DNA of 64,000 nucleotides, from NCBI GenBank assembly GCA_020725115.1, contig DYFR01000011.1, positions 29,489 to 93,488 on the forward strand, given 5' to 3'. Of this stretch, positions 8,287 to 18,752 are shown piece after piece. The position numbers and the translations under genes are program-made. The stretch is from Thiohalomonas denitrificans (lineage in GTDB: Bacteria > Pseudomonadota > Gammaproteobacteria > Thiohalomonadales > Thiohalomonadaceae). Positions within the stretch are counted from its first letter, which is position 1; every line of letters begins with the position of its first letter. Under the pieces are notes generated by a model, which was given only the letters and a program-made list of their open reading frames with translations, did no database searches and had not been told where the DNA came from.

Positions 8287-9462
8287 TTAAGCTTCATGAT
8301 CCCGCCTGCCTCCGGCCCGGAACAGGGCATCCCGGCCATAGCGTTCGGCCACCCGATCCATCACGGCATCGATGCGGCTCTGCCGCTCGCGCCCCTGCGC
8401 CGCAAACATGTCCTCCTGCCCGCCGGGCGCGGCGTCAAAACCGCTCACCCCGATGCCGATCAGACGCAGCGGCGGCAGCGGGTGCGGCAGGCGCTGCTCG
8501 AACAGCCCCTGTGCCACGCGCCAGATTTCATCCGTGATATCGGTCGCCTCCGGCAGGGTTTGAGCCCGGGTCAGGGTGGAAAAATCAGCCAGGCGAGCCT
8601 TGAGCTGTACGGTGCGCCCCTTCAGGCCATGGCGGCGCAGGCGCCAGGCCACCTGGGCGGTCAAATCCAGCAGCCAGGCACGCAACACCTCACGGTCGCC
8701 GATGTCGCGGGGAAAGGTGGTCTCCTGGGAAATGGACCTGGCCTCGCGTTCACTCACCACCGGCCGCTCATCGATACCGTGGGCCAGTTGCCACAACGGC
8801 TCGGCAAAGTTGCCGAAGTGCTGCTGCAGCAGGCGCGGTGAATAGGCCCGCAACTGGCCGATGGTGGCGATGCCGAGCCGCTCGAACACCCTGGCGCCCA
8901 CCTTGCCCACACCCCACAGCCGCCCCACCGGCAAGGGGTCGAGAAAGGCCTGCACCCGATCCGGCGCCACCACCACAAAGCCGTCCGGCTTGTCGATGTC
9001 CGAGGCAATCTTGGCGAGAAATTTGTTCGGCGCGACGCCCACCGAGGCAACCAGGCCAAGTTCCGCATGAATCTCCCGCCTGATGCGCTGTCCGACGGCC
9101 TCCCCCGGCCCGAACAGCCGCTCGCTGGCGCTCACGTCGAGAAAGGCCTCGTCCAGCGACAGCGGTTCCACTTGCGGTGTGTAGCGCTCGAAGACAGCGC
9201 GGATCTGCTGCGATACCTCGGCGTAATGGTCGTGCCGGGGCGGCAGCAATACAAGCTCCGGGCACAGACGCAACGCCGTCGCGGTCGGCATGGCGCTGTG
9301 TATGCCGTAGCGTCGTGCCGCATAGCTGGCCGCAGCCACCACCCCGCGCCGCTCGGCAGCACCGCCAACGATTACCGGCCGCTGCGCCAGTTCCGGTCGG
9401 GCACGGATCTCCACCGCGGCAAAAAAGGCGTCCATGTCCACATGGAGGATGGTGCGCTGCAT
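8287..9462 (-). CDS. dinB: DNA polymerase IV
   Basis: Y-family translesion polymerase that bypasses damaged template bases with low fidelity. At 391 residues it is full length. The N-terminus ILHVDMDAFFAAVE holds the first catalytic aspartates, and SLDEAFLDVS (near residue 102) holds the second acidic pair. The helix-hairpin-helix segment (LWGVGKVGARVFERLG, near 182) and the C-terminal little-finger domain are intact. No LexA box is obvious upstream. The gene is followed by the vWA/membrane-protein pair on its other side without shared promoters being evident. Confidence 0.95.
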   Translation of the reverse strand: MQRTILHVDMDAFFAAVEIRARPELAQRPVIVGGAAERRGVVAAASYAARRYGIHSAMPTATALRLCPELVLLPPRHDHYAEVSQQIRAVFERYTPQVEPLSLDEAFLDVSASERLFGPGEAVGQRIRREIHAELGLVASVGVAPNKFLAKIASDIDKPDGFVVVAPDRVQAFLDPLPVGRLWGVGKVGARVFERLGIATIGQLRAYSPRLLQQHFGNFAEPLWQLAHGIDERPVVSEREARSISQETTFPRDIGDREVLRAWLLDLTAQVAWRLRRHGLKGRTVQLKARLADFSTLTRAQTLPEATDITDEIWRVAQGLFEQRLPHPLPPLRLIGIGVSGFDAAPGGQEDMFAAQGRERQSRIDAVMDRVAERYGRDALFRAGGRRDHEA

Positions 9463-9507
9463 GAGGGTGTAACCAGGGAGAACATCAAGGGCTCCAGTTT
9501 ACACCCA

Positions 9508-10161
9508 TCAATCCACAAACAGCGCCTCCAGCCGTTCCAGATCGTTGAGTACACGCCAGGAACCACCACCAGCCTCGATGCGCTGGCGCCAGTGCGTCAG
9601 GCGGTCGGTGTATTCACGCGGGTCGATGTTGTCACTGCGCAGCTTGCTCACGTTGAGCGCCACCACCTCGAAGCCCTGCATCTGCAGCGGGATGGCCTCG
9701 CGCACATAGCCTGCCGCCAGTTCCTCCTTCATATCGGAAAAGATGAGCACGGTCTTGCGGCCGGGGTTCTTCTCGTCCAGATACTCGATGGCCTGCAACA
9801 GGCCGCCGGTGATGTCGGTGTAGGCGCTGGGCTTCACATTGGCGACAAACTTGTCGACCTCCTCGCGAAACTGCCGTTTCTGCAGGTTGGCCCGGCTCGG
9901 CTGGCCGTCGAAGGTGACGCGGGCAATGATGTCCTTTTCGCTGAAGCTGCCGGTCTTGATGCGCGCCACGGCGAAGGAGTCACCGGGTTGCAGCTTGGCC
10001 AGCACGAAGTTGATGATCTGCTGCGCCTTGTCCAGCTCCCTGGTATAGGTGCCGGAGGTATCGAGCAGCATGTAGACACCGCGGCTGTGGCTGGTCTCAT
10101 CGCTGCAGGCGGAGAGCAGCAGGGTCACGGCGGCCGTCAGTAACAGGAATATCCGGCTCAT
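9508..10161 (-). CDS. von Willebrand factor A-domain lipoprotein
   Basis: A 217-residue predicted lipoprotein: signal peptide with lipobox LLSAC, lipidated cysteine at position 19. The rest is a vWA domain with an apparently complete metal-ion-dependent adhesion site: DTSGT (34-38), TDITGG in the middle and IFSDMKEE. It should bind a partner through a divalent cation. The ATG overlaps the stop codon of the upstream membrane-protein gene (ATGA, 4 bp), so the two are translationally coupled and probably act together at the cell envelope. I do not know a characterised homologue of this pair. Confidence 0.85.
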   Translation of the reverse strand: MSRIFLLLTAAVTLLLSACSDETSHSRGVYMLLDTSGTYTRELDKAQQIINFVLAKLQPGDSFAVARIKTGSFSEKDIIARVTFDGQPSRANLQKRQFREEVDKFVANVKPSAYTDITGGLLQAIEYLDEKNPGRKTVLIFSDMKEELAAGYVREAIPLQMQGFEVVALNVSKLRSDNIDPREYTDRLTHWRQRIEAGGGSWRVLNDLERLEALFVD

Positions 10162-11591
10162 GACTGTCCCTCCGTGACCACGGCATTCTCCACTGCAGGC
10201 TTCTTGCGCGCATGCAGCCGCTCTTCCAGCCACAGCGGCAGGAAAATGAGCAGATCATAGAGACGGATCAGCATGGCGCCACCATGGCGGAAGACATTGC
10301 CGGCCAGACGCAGCAGGAAGGCCAGCATCTGCAGAATTCCCTGCGCCGACAGGCCCAGCACGGTACGCGAGGAGTGGATGAAGGACTCCAGCGGTATGGC
10401 GACGAACACCAGCGCAAAGGGCAGGATGAAGCCCATCCCCATTTGCGCCGCCGTGGTGATCCACTGATTGGCCGCCACCGCCGCCATCTGGCGATCACCG
10501 ATAAGCGAGGCCACCAGACTGGCATCGTCCTGCGACAGCTTTTCACGCATGTAGGCCAGGCCGGCCTCCACACTGGCCAGCAGCAGCAGGATGGAAAAGG
10601 TGATCCAGATCATGCGCACGCGCATGCGGTCGTCCAGCGCCGCAATCACCGGGAACAGTCGGGTGATGCGCAGCGACTCCATCAGGAACAGCCCCATGGC
10701 GATCTCCACCAGGATGATCACCAGGGCGGCGATATTGGCCACCTTGTAGCCCATGATGAAGCTGCTGCCGCCGACCATTTCCTGCATCGGCCGGGCGATG
10801 AGGTGAAAGTTGATCACCGCCCCGCCGATGGCGATGGCCAGCACGAAGCCGGCGATGAAGAACTGCGTCAGGGAGGAGGAAGACAGCATGCGCTCGGCAC
10901 GCGGGCTGCGGCTGAGGATGTCCTCGTAGGAGGCCATGTGGCGATCGATGCTGGTGGAGCGCTCCAGCAGATGGGTAACACGTTTGTCCATCTCGCCCAG
11001 CACCCGCGCCACACGGCGCCACAGCGGCATCATGCGGCTCAGGATGCGATGGCGCTTGCTGTTGTCATTGCGGTACTGCTCGATGGCACTGCGCTGGGCG
11101 CGCACCATGGACTCGTGGATGTCCTGCAGGATCTCGCCCACCACCGGTTCCCTGGGTGCGATCTTGGCCACCGCATCCACTACCTTGGCCCAGGCCGGTG
11201 GTTCCGGCGGCACCTCGCTGCTGGCATGGTAATCCTGCTCCAGCCGGGTGATGGCCTCGCTCATCTGGCGTTGCAGGGCGGGGTATTCCGCCAGGTCGCG
11301 CTGCACCGAGGCATCGATGCGCTCGAACTCACGCTCGATGATGCGCTCCGCCGCCTCACGTCCGGCGGCCAGCAATACCTCGTTATTGCGTTGTTTGAGA
11401 CGCTGCTCGGCCAGCAGCACCGAACTGGCAGCCAGCTTGCAGGCATGGTGCAGCAGACGCGAGGCCGCCGCGATGGCATGGTGGGCACCGGGCCGCGCCA
11501 GGTAGAGCAGGCCGACACCGACTACCAGCCAGATCAGGCCGGACAACAACGGTGAAGCGGGCACCAACAGGAACAATTCCGAAAACGACAT
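10158..11591 (-). CDS. polytopic membrane protein of unknown function, coupled to vWA lipoprotein
   Basis: A 477-residue protein not recognised as a named family. It has an N-terminal hydrophobic segment (10-31), a long charged helical region (about 60-235, coiled-coil-like with many Glu, Arg and Gln), four further membrane segments (243-263, 284-305, 328-346, 386-402) and an amphipathic C-terminal tail. The ATG at 11591 has GGAGGT four bases upstream. The gene is coupled by a 4-bp overlap to the downstream vWA lipoprotein. The layout suggests an inner-membrane scaffold with a large soluble helical domain that works with the lipoprotein. Confidence 0.8.
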   Translation of the reverse strand: MSFSELFLLVPASPLLSGLIWLVVGVGLLYLARPGAHHAIAAASRLLHHACKLAASSVLLAEQRLKQRNNEVLLAAGREAAERIIEREFERIDASVQRDLAEYPALQRQMSEAITRLEQDYHASSEVPPEPPAWAKVVDAVAKIAPREPVVGEILQDIHESMVRAQRSAIEQYRNDNSKRHRILSRMMPLWRRVARVLGEMDKRVTHLLERSTSIDRHMASYEDILSRSPRAERMLSSSSLTQFFIAGFVLAIAIGGAVINFHLIARPMQEMVGGSSFIMGYKVANIAALVIILVEIAMGLFLMESLRITRLFPVIAALDDRMRVRMIWITFSILLLLASVEAGLAYMREKLSQDDASLVASLIGDRQMAAVAANQWITTAAQMGMGFILPFALVFVAIPLESFIHSSRTVLGLSAQGILQMLAFLLRLAGNVFRHGGAMLIRLYDLLIFLPLWLEERLHARKKPAVENAVVTEGQS

Positions 11592-11710
11592 AGCCACCTC
11601 CATGGATAAAGCGGGGCGTATGCCGCTCCGCGTCGATTCCCGTGAACGTTATAGACTATTGGCGATAAGGACTGCTATCGGAATCACAGTTCCCGCCGTA
11701 CCGGCCAGCG

Positions 11711-13186
11711 CTAGCCGCGGCGATAGAGCTCGACCAGCCGCCGCAGACGCGGTGCCCGATCCGCCGCCACCATGTCCCAGCTGAAGCGCCACTGCCAGTT
11801 GCCGGTAGTGGTGCCCGGCGTATTCATGCGGTGTTCCCCGTCCAGTTCCAGCACATCCTGCAATGGCACGATGGCCAGCCGTGCCACCGAGGCATAGGCC
11901 GCACGGATCAGCGGCCACGGCATGGCCTCGCCCGGCTGGCCGAGGTACTCCATCATCAGCTGCCGTACCGACTCCGGGATAGTGTTGCACCAGCCCAGGG
12001 TCGTGTCGTTGTCGTGGGTGCCGGTGTAAACAACGCTGTTTTCGCTGTGATTGTGCGACAGATAAGGGTTCTCCGGGCTGCCGTCGAAGGCAAAATGCAG
12101 GATGCGCATGCCCGGCAGGGCGTATTTCCTGCGCAGTGCCGTTACCTCGGGGGTGATGGTACCCAGATCCTCGGCCACCACCGGCAAGGGATCGAAGCGT
12201 TCCAGCAGGGTGGCGAACAGGGCATCGCCCGGCGCCTTCACCCAGCGGCCATTGATAGCGGTATCTTCGTGGGCGGGGATCTCCCAGTAGGCCTCGAAAC
12301 CGCGAAAGTGATCGATGCGCACCAGATCGAACAGGCGCAACTGGCCCTCGATACGCTGGTGCCACCAGCTGAAGCCGTCGGTTTCCATCCACTCCCAGTC
12401 GTAGTGGGGATTGCCCCAGCGCTGGCCGGTGGCGGAAAAGTAATCGGGCGGCACACCGGCCACTACCGTGGGCTGGCCGCTTTCATCCAGATCGAAACAC
12501 TGCCGCTGCGCCCACACGTCGGCACTGTCATGGGCGACAAAGATCGGCATGTCGCCGAAGATGGCAATGCCCTTGCCATTGGCGTGCTGCTTCAGCGCCT
12601 GCCACTGCTGATCGAAGACGAACTGTTCAAAGCGGAGCACCGCCAGCTCTTCGGCATGGCTTTGCCGCACGGCCTCGAGGGCGGCGGGATCATGATCGCG
12701 CAGCGGTGCCGGCCACTCGTTCCAGCCGCGCCCCTGTTCCACGCGCTTGAGCACGCAAAACAGCGCGTAATCCTCCAGCCAGTGACTCTCGTCGATAAAG
12801 CGCTGCAACCCGGCACGGGCCGCATCATCGGCACGGGCCTGGAAGCCCTGCCAGGCGCGCTCGATCAGTGGCGCCTTGCCGCCGTAGCGCGCATTGGGCG
12901 TCACCGCCCCTTCCAGCCAGCCCTGCGCCTGCAATCCCTCAATGCTGATCAGCTGTGGGTTGCCGGCATGGGCCGACAGGCTCTGGTAGGGCGACAGATC
13001 ATCGTGGGTCGGCCCGAGCGGCAGGATCTGCCACACACGCTGGCCGGCGGCGGCAAGAAAGTCGACGAAATGCCAGGCCTCGCTGCCCAGATCACCGCAA
13101 AACCAGGGACCAGGCAAGGACGTGGGATGCAGCAGGATGCCGGCCTGGCGTCGCTGCAGCGGCGTATGGGCGATATGATGAGTCAT
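11711..13186 (-). CDS. malQ: 4-alpha-glucanotransferase (amylomaltase)
   Basis: GH77 enzyme that transfers alpha-1,4-glucan segments between maltodextrins, here most likely in glycogen turnover. At 491 residues it is the short bacterial type. Diagnostic motifs are GILLHPTSLPGP at the N-terminus, IFGDMPIFVAHDSADVW, LVRIDHFRGFEAYWE (nucleophile Asp), VVAEDLGTITPEV (acid/base Glu) and THDNDTTLGW. ATG at 13186 (MTHHIAH) fits family length better than an upstream in-frame codon. It follows the GH57 and glgC genes in the same direction, separated by a 158-bp gap with a weak repeat copy. Confidence 0.95.
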   Translation of the reverse strand: MTHHIAHTPLQRRQAGILLHPTSLPGPWFCGDLGSEAWHFVDFLAAAGQRVWQILPLGPTHDDLSPYQSLSAHAGNPQLISIEGLQAQGWLEGAVTPNARYGGKAPLIERAWQGFQARADDAARAGLQRFIDESHWLEDYALFCVLKRVEQGRGWNEWPAPLRDHDPAALEAVRQSHAEELAVLRFEQFVFDQQWQALKQHANGKGIAIFGDMPIFVAHDSADVWAQRQCFDLDESGQPTVVAGVPPDYFSATGQRWGNPHYDWEWMETDGFSWWHQRIEGQLRLFDLVRIDHFRGFEAYWEIPAHEDTAINGRWVKAPGDALFATLLERFDPLPVVAEDLGTITPEVTALRRKYALPGMRILHFAFDGSPENPYLSHNHSENSVVYTGTHDNDTTLGWCNTIPESVRQLMMEYLGQPGEAMPWPLIRAAYASVARLAIVPLQDVLELDGEHRMNTPGTTTGNWQWRFSWDMVAADRAPRLRRLVELYRRG

Positions 13187-13247
13187 GCGGACCGTGCCTG
13201 GTTCCATTATTGAAATGATTGTTTCACGTCCAGAAATCTCAAACCTG

Positions 13248-13295
13248 CCGCAGAGGCACAGAGAAAATCAGCTCACAATTCTCCGCGTCTCTGCG
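13248..13295. repeat. weak copy of the CGCAGAGGC inverted-repeat family
   Basis: Left arm CCGCAGAGGCACAGAGAA (13248-13265) is partly complementary to TTCTCCGCGTCTCTGCG (13279-13295). It lies between the GH57 gene and malQ and looks like a shortened, decayed member. Confidence 0.5.
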
Positions 13296-13344
13296 ACGCG
13301 TGTGTCTTGTCTTTAGGACTTATGCGCCTTGGCGGTGAACTGCT

Positions 13345-15051
13345 TTATGCGCCTTCCTGGCCGCGGCGCATGACGCCACCCATTTGCGGCCTGCCGCCGC
13401 CGTGAAACAGTACATGGGTGATGCTCTCCGGCGGCTCTTCACCGATCAGGCGGTAAAGCTTGGCCAACTGCATGCGGTAGAGACGTTCAAAGTCGCGTAC
13501 CGAGTCGGCCGGATTGTAGTCACCGAACCACCAGAACCAGTCCGAACCCTCGCACACGCCCAGCTGCAGTTCCGCTGCACGCAGATGCTCACCGCTGAGA
13601 CGACCGGTGGCGACGGCCGCATCGAAGGCGCGTTTGGCATCGCCCAGCAGATCCCAGGCATGGTTCTTGTCGGTCTCGCCGATCCAGGTGGAGAAGGTGC
13701 CGTACACCCAGCTGCCGGCGACCAGTTCCGATAACGGCGTCGGTACCAGGCCGGCATCGATGCAGCCACTGAAGGTGGTCAATTCGAGTCCGGGGTGCGC
13801 TGCCAGACCGCGGTATAGCGCCGAGAGGAAGTGATAGCCGTTTTCCGGGTAGTACTCCCAGGCATTCTCGCCGTCCATGATGATGGAGACGACGCGGTTG
13901 GGTTCATCGGCACAGGCAACGGCGATATTTTCCAGATGGTGCAGCAGGTTGCCCACGGCATCGTCGGCGTGCCAGTTGGCGTAGGTGAAGCCGATCAGAT
14001 CGGACAGGCCGTCGTCACGGAAAAAGCAGTGCATGCCGGTGCCGTCGACATGGTAGGGGCGGTGGATGCACTCACTGCGCGGCATGCCGGAATGGTGCAG
14101 GCTGTTGCGCAGCACGCTCTCGCCGCTGGCGGCCCAGGCAAACCCCTCCTCGGCCAGCAGGCGCACGGCGGTGGTGCTGACGCCGCCTTCGGATGGCCAG
14201 CAGCCGCGCGGCTTCATGCCGAAGTGCTGTTCGAACACGCGAATCCCCTCACGCACATGCCAGCGTGCCCGCGCCTCACCGCCCGGATATGCCGCCAGCA
14301 GGGGCAGGCGCGCCTCGGGCATGGCCTCGTGTGTTGACTCGATATCCAGCAGCAGCGGCATGATGGGATGGGCATAGGGTGTCACCGACAACTCGATGCG
14401 TCCGTTCTCGGCCAGGCGTCGGTAACGCGGCACCACCCCGTCCAGCAGTTCGCCTATCAGCTGCAGCAGCAGGCGACGATCCGCCTGGGTGAACCCGGAC
14501 GCCTTGTCCAGCAACACCTGTACCCTGCTGTCGTTGCGACGTACTGTCTCGCCCAGCCAGGCCAGGTGATACCACATCAGCAGATCGGTCAGATACTGCT
14601 CATCCAGATAGGCAATCATGCGCGGCGTATCCAGCATGCAGCGGGCCAGATCGGCCAGCAGGCGGAACTGGGGGAAACGATCGATCAGGCGCATTTCATT
14701 GGCGCGCAGACAGTTCTTGATCAATAACAGGCGCTGCTCCGGATCGGCCGGCAGGGCCGGTGCCACCAGCGCCGCCAGCAGCGGGTCGCGCAGCGGCGTG
14801 CCCTGGCGCAGGTAGTCACCCACCATCAGCGCATAATCATCCAGCTGCTCCAGCAGGGTCGGCGCGAAATTGACCACTGCCTGCGCCCCCGGCACGGCCT
14901 CGATGATCGCCGCCATGTCGACGTAATCCTTGATGGCGTGCAGATAGGTCCAGGGCAGTTGATACTGACCGCTTTCCAGATCGAAATACTGCGGCTGGTG
15001 CATATGCCAGCACAGCACTACCTTGAGGCGTGACTCGGGGTTAGCGGACAT
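13345..15051 (-). CDS. glycoside hydrolase family 57 (alpha-amylase/glucanotransferase-like)
   Basis: A 568-residue GH57 enzyme acting on alpha-glucans; exact specificity (hydrolysis, transfer or branching) cannot be read from sequence. The family motifs are present: HMHQPQYFD near residue 16, the WPSEGG motif with the probable nucleophile E288, and [14 protein letters not shown] with the probable acid/base D393. The start overlaps the end of glgC by 11 bp, so it is translationally coupled to it. Its position between glgC and malQ places it in glycogen synthesis or remodelling. Confidence 0.9.
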   Translation of the reverse strand: MSANPESRLKVVLCWHMHQPQYFDLESGQYQLPWTYLHAIKDYVDMAAIIEAVPGAQAVVNFAPTLLEQLDDYALMVGDYLRQGTPLRDPLLAALVAPALPADPEQRLLLIKNCLRANEMRLIDRFPQFRLLADLARCMLDTPRMIAYLDEQYLTDLLMWYHLAWLGETVRRNDSRVQVLLDKASGFTQADRRLLLQLIGELLDGVVPRYRRLAENGRIELSVTPYAHPIMPLLLDIESTHEAMPEARLPLLAAYPGGEARARWHVREGIRVFEQHFGMKPRGCWPSEGGVSTTAVRLLAEEGFAWAASGESVLRNSLHHSGMPRSECIHRPYHVDGTGMHCFFRDDGLSDLIGFTYANWHADDAVGNLLHHLENIAVACADEPNRVVSIIMDGENAWEYYPENGYHFLSALYRGLAAHPGLELTTFSGCIDAGLVPTPLSELVAGSWVYGTFSTWIGETDKNHAWDLLGDAKRAFDAAVATGRLSGEHLRAAELQLGVCEGSDWFWWFGDYNPADSVRDFERLYRMQLAKLYRLIGEEPPESITHVLFHGGGRPQMGGVMRRGQEGA

Positions 15052-16309
15052 AGTGCAACTCTTGACCGAGCATCTCCGGGCACACCAGCACCACGCCGCC
15101 TTCGCTCACATGAAAACGCTTCGCATCCTGCACCAGGTCTTCGCCAATGATGGTGCCGTCGGGAATGATGCAACCCTTGTCGATTACCGCCTTGCGGATG
15201 CGGCAGCGCTCGCCGATGGTCACGTCGGGCAGAATGACCGAATCCTCCACAGTGGCAAAAGAGCTGACGCGTACGTTGGAGAACAGCAGCGAGTGGCGCA
15301 CACTGCCGCCGGAAATGATGCAACCGCCGGAGACCATGGAATCCACCGCCATACCACGGCGATCTGCGTCGTCGAAGACAAACTTGGCCGGCGGCAGCTG
15401 TTCCTGATAGGTCCAGATGGGCCACTCGTTGTCGTACATGTTCAGCTCCGGCGTCACCCCGATCAGTTCCATGTTGGCCGACCAGTAGGAATCGATGGTT
15501 CCCACATCGCGCCAGTAGGCCTGACTGCCGGTGACCGGATCACGGAACGGATAGGCAAACACACGATGTTTGTTAATCACGCCGGGGATGATGTTTTTAC
15601 CGAAATCGCGCTCGGAACCTGCACTCTCTGCATCAAGTTCCAGCTGATCGAACAGGAACCTGGTGTTGAACACATAAATACCCATCGAGGCCAGCGCCTC
15701 GTCCGGCCGTCCCGGGATGCAATCGGGCTGCGGCGGCTTTTCGGAGAAATCGACGACACGCCACTCGGCATCCACCGCCATCACACCAAAAGATTTCGCG
15801 GTCTCCAGCGGCACCTCGAAACAGCCGATGGTGAGATCCGCCTCGTGCTCGACGTGATAGGCCAGCATCGGGCCGTAGTCCATCTTGTAGACATGATCAC
15901 CGGCGAGGATCAGTACATATTCCGGATTATGGGCGCGAATGATGTCCAGGTTCTGGAATACCGCATCGGCAGTACCGGCATACCAGCTGGCACCGGTACG
16001 CTGCTGCGCCGGCAGCAACTCGACGAATTCACCCAACTCGGTGCGCTGGAAACTCCAGCCACGCTGCAGGTGGCGGATCATCGAATGCGCCTTGTACTGG
16101 GTCACCACGCCGATGCGGCGAATACCCGAGTTGAAGCAGTTGGAAAGCGGGAAATCGATAATGCGAAACTTGCCGCCGAAGGGCACGGCCGGTTTGGCAC
16201 GCCACTGGGTCAGGCCCTTGAGGCGGGTACCGCTACCGCCGGCGAGGATCAGGGCCAGAGTGTCACGGGTGAGCCGACTGACGAAGCGAGGGGTTTTGAA
16301 TTCAGGCAT
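15041..16309 (-). CDS. glgC: glucose-1-phosphate adenylyltransferase
   Basis: Makes ADP-glucose from ATP and glucose-1-phosphate, the committed step of bacterial glycogen synthesis. The 422 residues match the family length. Motifs: [17 protein letters not shown] (nucleotide binding, about 18-34), [32 protein letters not shown] and the sugar-binding SEKPPQP segment, followed by a left-handed beta-helix C-terminus ([14 protein letters not shown]). It is the first gene of the glgC-GH57-malQ minus-strand set and is divergent from glgB across 184 bp, where both promoters must lie. AAGGAGGCGCC precedes the ATG. Confidence 0.97.
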   Translation of the reverse strand: MPEFKTPRFVSRLTRDTLALILAGGSGTRLKGLTQWRAKPAVPFGGKFRIIDFPLSNCFNSGIRRIGVVTQYKAHSMIRHLQRGWSFQRTELGEFVELLPAQQRTGASWYAGTADAVFQNLDIIRAHNPEYVLILAGDHVYKMDYGPMLAYHVEHEADLTIGCFEVPLETAKSFGVMAVDAEWRVVDFSEKPPQPDCIPGRPDEALASMGIYVFNTRFLFDQLELDAESAGSERDFGKNIIPGVINKHRVFAYPFRDPVTGSQAYWRDVGTIDSYWSANMELIGVTPELNMYDNEWPIWTYQEQLPPAKFVFDDADRRGMAVDSMVSGGCIISGGSVRHSLLFSNVRVSSFATVEDSVILPDVTIGERCRIRKAVIDKGCIIPDGTIIGEDLVQDAKRFHVSEGGVVLVCPEMLGQELHYVR

Positions 16310-16493
16310 GGCGCCTCCTTGAACTTTTATAGTAATAGTTATGTGAAATCAGCTGCTTTATCAACTTCATACCCGATTGCCTGATCTATCGCAAGAGAGA
16401 AACATCGCGGGATGATAATATCGATACCATAGGCCTGTTGCTGTGATATTAATGGGCATCTGAACTTTCACATCCGGAACTGCTGAACCCGTC

Positions 16494-18668
16494 ATGACTG
16501 AACTTCCCGAGGCATATCGCCGCATACTCGAAGCCCGCCATCACGACCCCTTCAACGTCCTTGGACGGCACGATGAGGGCGAAAAGGCCGTCATCCGCGC
16601 CCTGATCCCCGCAGCGGCAACGGCCGCCGTCGAAGGCAAGGACGGGCTGCTGCCCATGACCCGTCTGCACAACAGCGACCTGTTCGAGTGGCGCGGCGAC
16701 AGCACCGCGGTTCCCCTGCGCTATCGCCTGCAATGGTGCGACAGCAACGGCGGCAGCCAGATGTTTCACGATGCCTACAGTTTCCCACAACAGCTGGGTG
16801 ACTTCGACCTTTACCTGTTCGGCGAAGGACGGCATCACCATGCCTATCGCTTCCTCGGTGCCCACCCGCACAACATCGACGGCATCGACGGCGTGCTCTT
16901 CGCAGTCTGGGCCCCCAATGCCGAGCGGGTCAGCGTGGTGGGTGACTTCAACCGCTGGGACGGCCGCTGCCACCCGATGCGTACCCGCGGCGGCGGCGGC
17001 GTGTGGGAACTGTTCATCCCGGGGCTGCACGTCGGCACGCTGTACAAATTCGAACTGCGTCACCGTGACAGCGGCGCGGTGGTAGTCAAGACCGACCCCT
17101 ATGGCCGCCGCTTCGAGCTGCGTCCGTCCACCGCCGCCATGGTCGATGCCGAAAGCCGCTATCTGTGGCAGGACGCCGACTGGCTGCGTAGCCGCGCCAG
17201 TCGCGACTGGCTGCACACGCCGATGACCATCTATGAGGTGCACCTGGGCTCCTGGCAGAAGGACGAACAGTGCCACTTCCTCGGTTATCGCGAACTGGCG
17301 CAGCGCCTGATCGACTACGTCAAGCCGATGGGCTTCACCCACATCGAGCTGATGCCCATCACCGAACACCCGCTGGACGGCTCCTGGGGTTACCAGAGCA
17401 CCGGCTACTACGCCGCCACCAGCCGCTTCGGCCACCCGGATGATCTGCGCTATCTCATCGACCTGTGCCACCAGAACGGCATCGGCGTGATCCTCGACTG
17501 GGTGCCGGCCCACTTCCCGCGCGATGCCTTCGCCCTGGCCCGCTTCGACGGCAGCCCGCTGTACGAACACGAAGACCCGCGCCGCGGCGAACACCGCGAC
17601 TGGGGCACATTGATCTTCAACTTTGGCCGCAACGAGGTGAAAAATTTCCTCATCTCCAGCGCCGTGTACTGGATACAGGAATTCCACATCGACGGTCTGC
17701 GCGTGGACGCCGTCGCCTCCATGCTCTATCTGGACTACTCGCGCCAGGCCGGCGACTGGCTGCCCAACGTCTACGGCGGGCGCGAGAACCTGGAGGCCAT
17801 CGCCTTCATGCAGGAGCTGAACAGCGTGGTGCACGAGCAGTTCCCCGGCGCCCTCACCATGGCGGAGGAATCCACCGCCTGGCCGATGGTGTCTCGCCCG
17901 GTGTCCATGGGCGGCCTGGGCTTTTCGCTGAAGTGGAACATGGGCTGGATGAACGACACCCTGAGCTACATGCACAAGGAGCCGGTGCATCGGGCCTTCC
18001 ATCACGACATGCTCACCTTCGGCCTGCTCTATGCCTTCAGCGAGAACTTCATCCTGCCCTTCTCCCACGACGAGGTGGTGCACGGCAAACGCTCCATGCT
18101 GGACAAGATGCCGGGCGACGAGTGGCAACGCTTCGCCAACCTGCGCCTGCTCTACACCTACATGTACACCATGCCCGGCAAGAAACTGCTGTTCATGGGC
18201 AACGAATTCGCCCAGGGCAAGGAATGGGACGACGACCAGCCGCTGGACTGGTACCTGCTGGAGCGGCCGCAGCACCAGGGGGTGCACCGCCTGGTCAGTG
18301 ACCTGAACCGCCTGTACCGCGAACAGCGCGCCCTGCACTACTTTGACTTCGAGGGCCAGGGCTTCGAGTGGATCGACTGTCACGACGACCGCGCCTCCCT
18401 GCTCAGCTACGTGCGCCGCGCCGGCGACGAACTGGCGGTGGTGGCCCTCAACTTCACCCCGGTGCCACACCAGCACTTCCGCCTCGGTGTACCGCGTCCG
18501 GGCAATTATGAAGTCGTGTTCAACTCCGACTCTGCCTACTACGGCGGCAGCAATGTCGGCAGTGCCGGGACACTTGCCAGCGAGGCCATTCCCCAGATGG
18601 GACGCCAGTGGTCGGTGCAATTGCCGCTACCGCCCCTGGCCGGCATCATACTAAGATTGAAGCCTTAA
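16494..18668 (+). CDS. glgB: 1,4-alpha-glucan branching enzyme (GH13)
   Basis: Introduces alpha-1,6 branches into glycogen. At 724 residues it has the long bacterial architecture: an N-terminal extra CBM48-like module (1-110), a second CBM48 (about 120-220, [16 protein letters not shown]), the TIM barrel and a C-terminal beta domain. Catalytic residues fall at the same numbers as in the E. coli enzyme: D405 in [11 protein letters not shown]458 in MAEEST and D526 in FSHDEVVHG. It diverges from glgC. No strong ribosome site is visible before the ATG. Confidence 0.97.
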   Translation: MTELPEAYRRILEARHHDPFNVLGRHDEGEKAVIRALIPAAATAAVEGKDGLLPMTRLHNSDLFEWRGDSTAVPLRYRLQWCDSNGGSQMFHDAYSFPQQLGDFDLYLFGEGRHHHAYRFLGAHPHNIDGIDGVLFAVWAPNAERVSVVGDFNRWDGRCHPMRTRGGGGVWELFIPGLHVGTLYKFELRHRDSGAVVVKTDPYGRRFELRPSTAAMVDAESRYLWQDADWLRSRASRDWLHTPMTIYEVHLGSWQKDEQCHFLGYRELAQRLIDYVKPMGFTHIELMPITEHPLDGSWGYQSTGYYAATSRFGHPDDLRYLIDLCHQNGIGVILDWVPAHFPRDAFALARFDGSPLYEHEDPRRGEHRDWGTLIFNFGRNEVKNFLISSAVYWIQEFHIDGLRVDAVASMLYLDYSRQAGDWLPNVYGGRENLEAIAFMQELNSVVHEQFPGALTMAEESTAWPMVSRPVSMGGLGFSLKWNMGWMNDTLSYMHKEPVHRAFHHDMLTFGLLYAFSENFILPFSHDEVVHGKRSMLDKMPGDEWQRFANLRLLYTYMYTMPGKKLLFMGNEFAQGKEWDDDQPLDWYLLERPQHQGVHRLVSDLNRLYREQRALHYFDFEGQGFEWIDCHDDRASLLSYVRRAGDELAVVALNFTPVPHQHFRLGVPRPGNYEVVFNSDSAYYGGSNVGSAGTLASEAIPQMGRQWSVQLPLPPLAGIILRLKP

Positions 18669-18752
18669 GCTTTTCCGGGTTTTTGCGCAGGGAAGCGCAG
18701 AACGATAAATGTTCCTCCGCCGGGGGGGACCGCAGCCTGCGGAACAACAACG

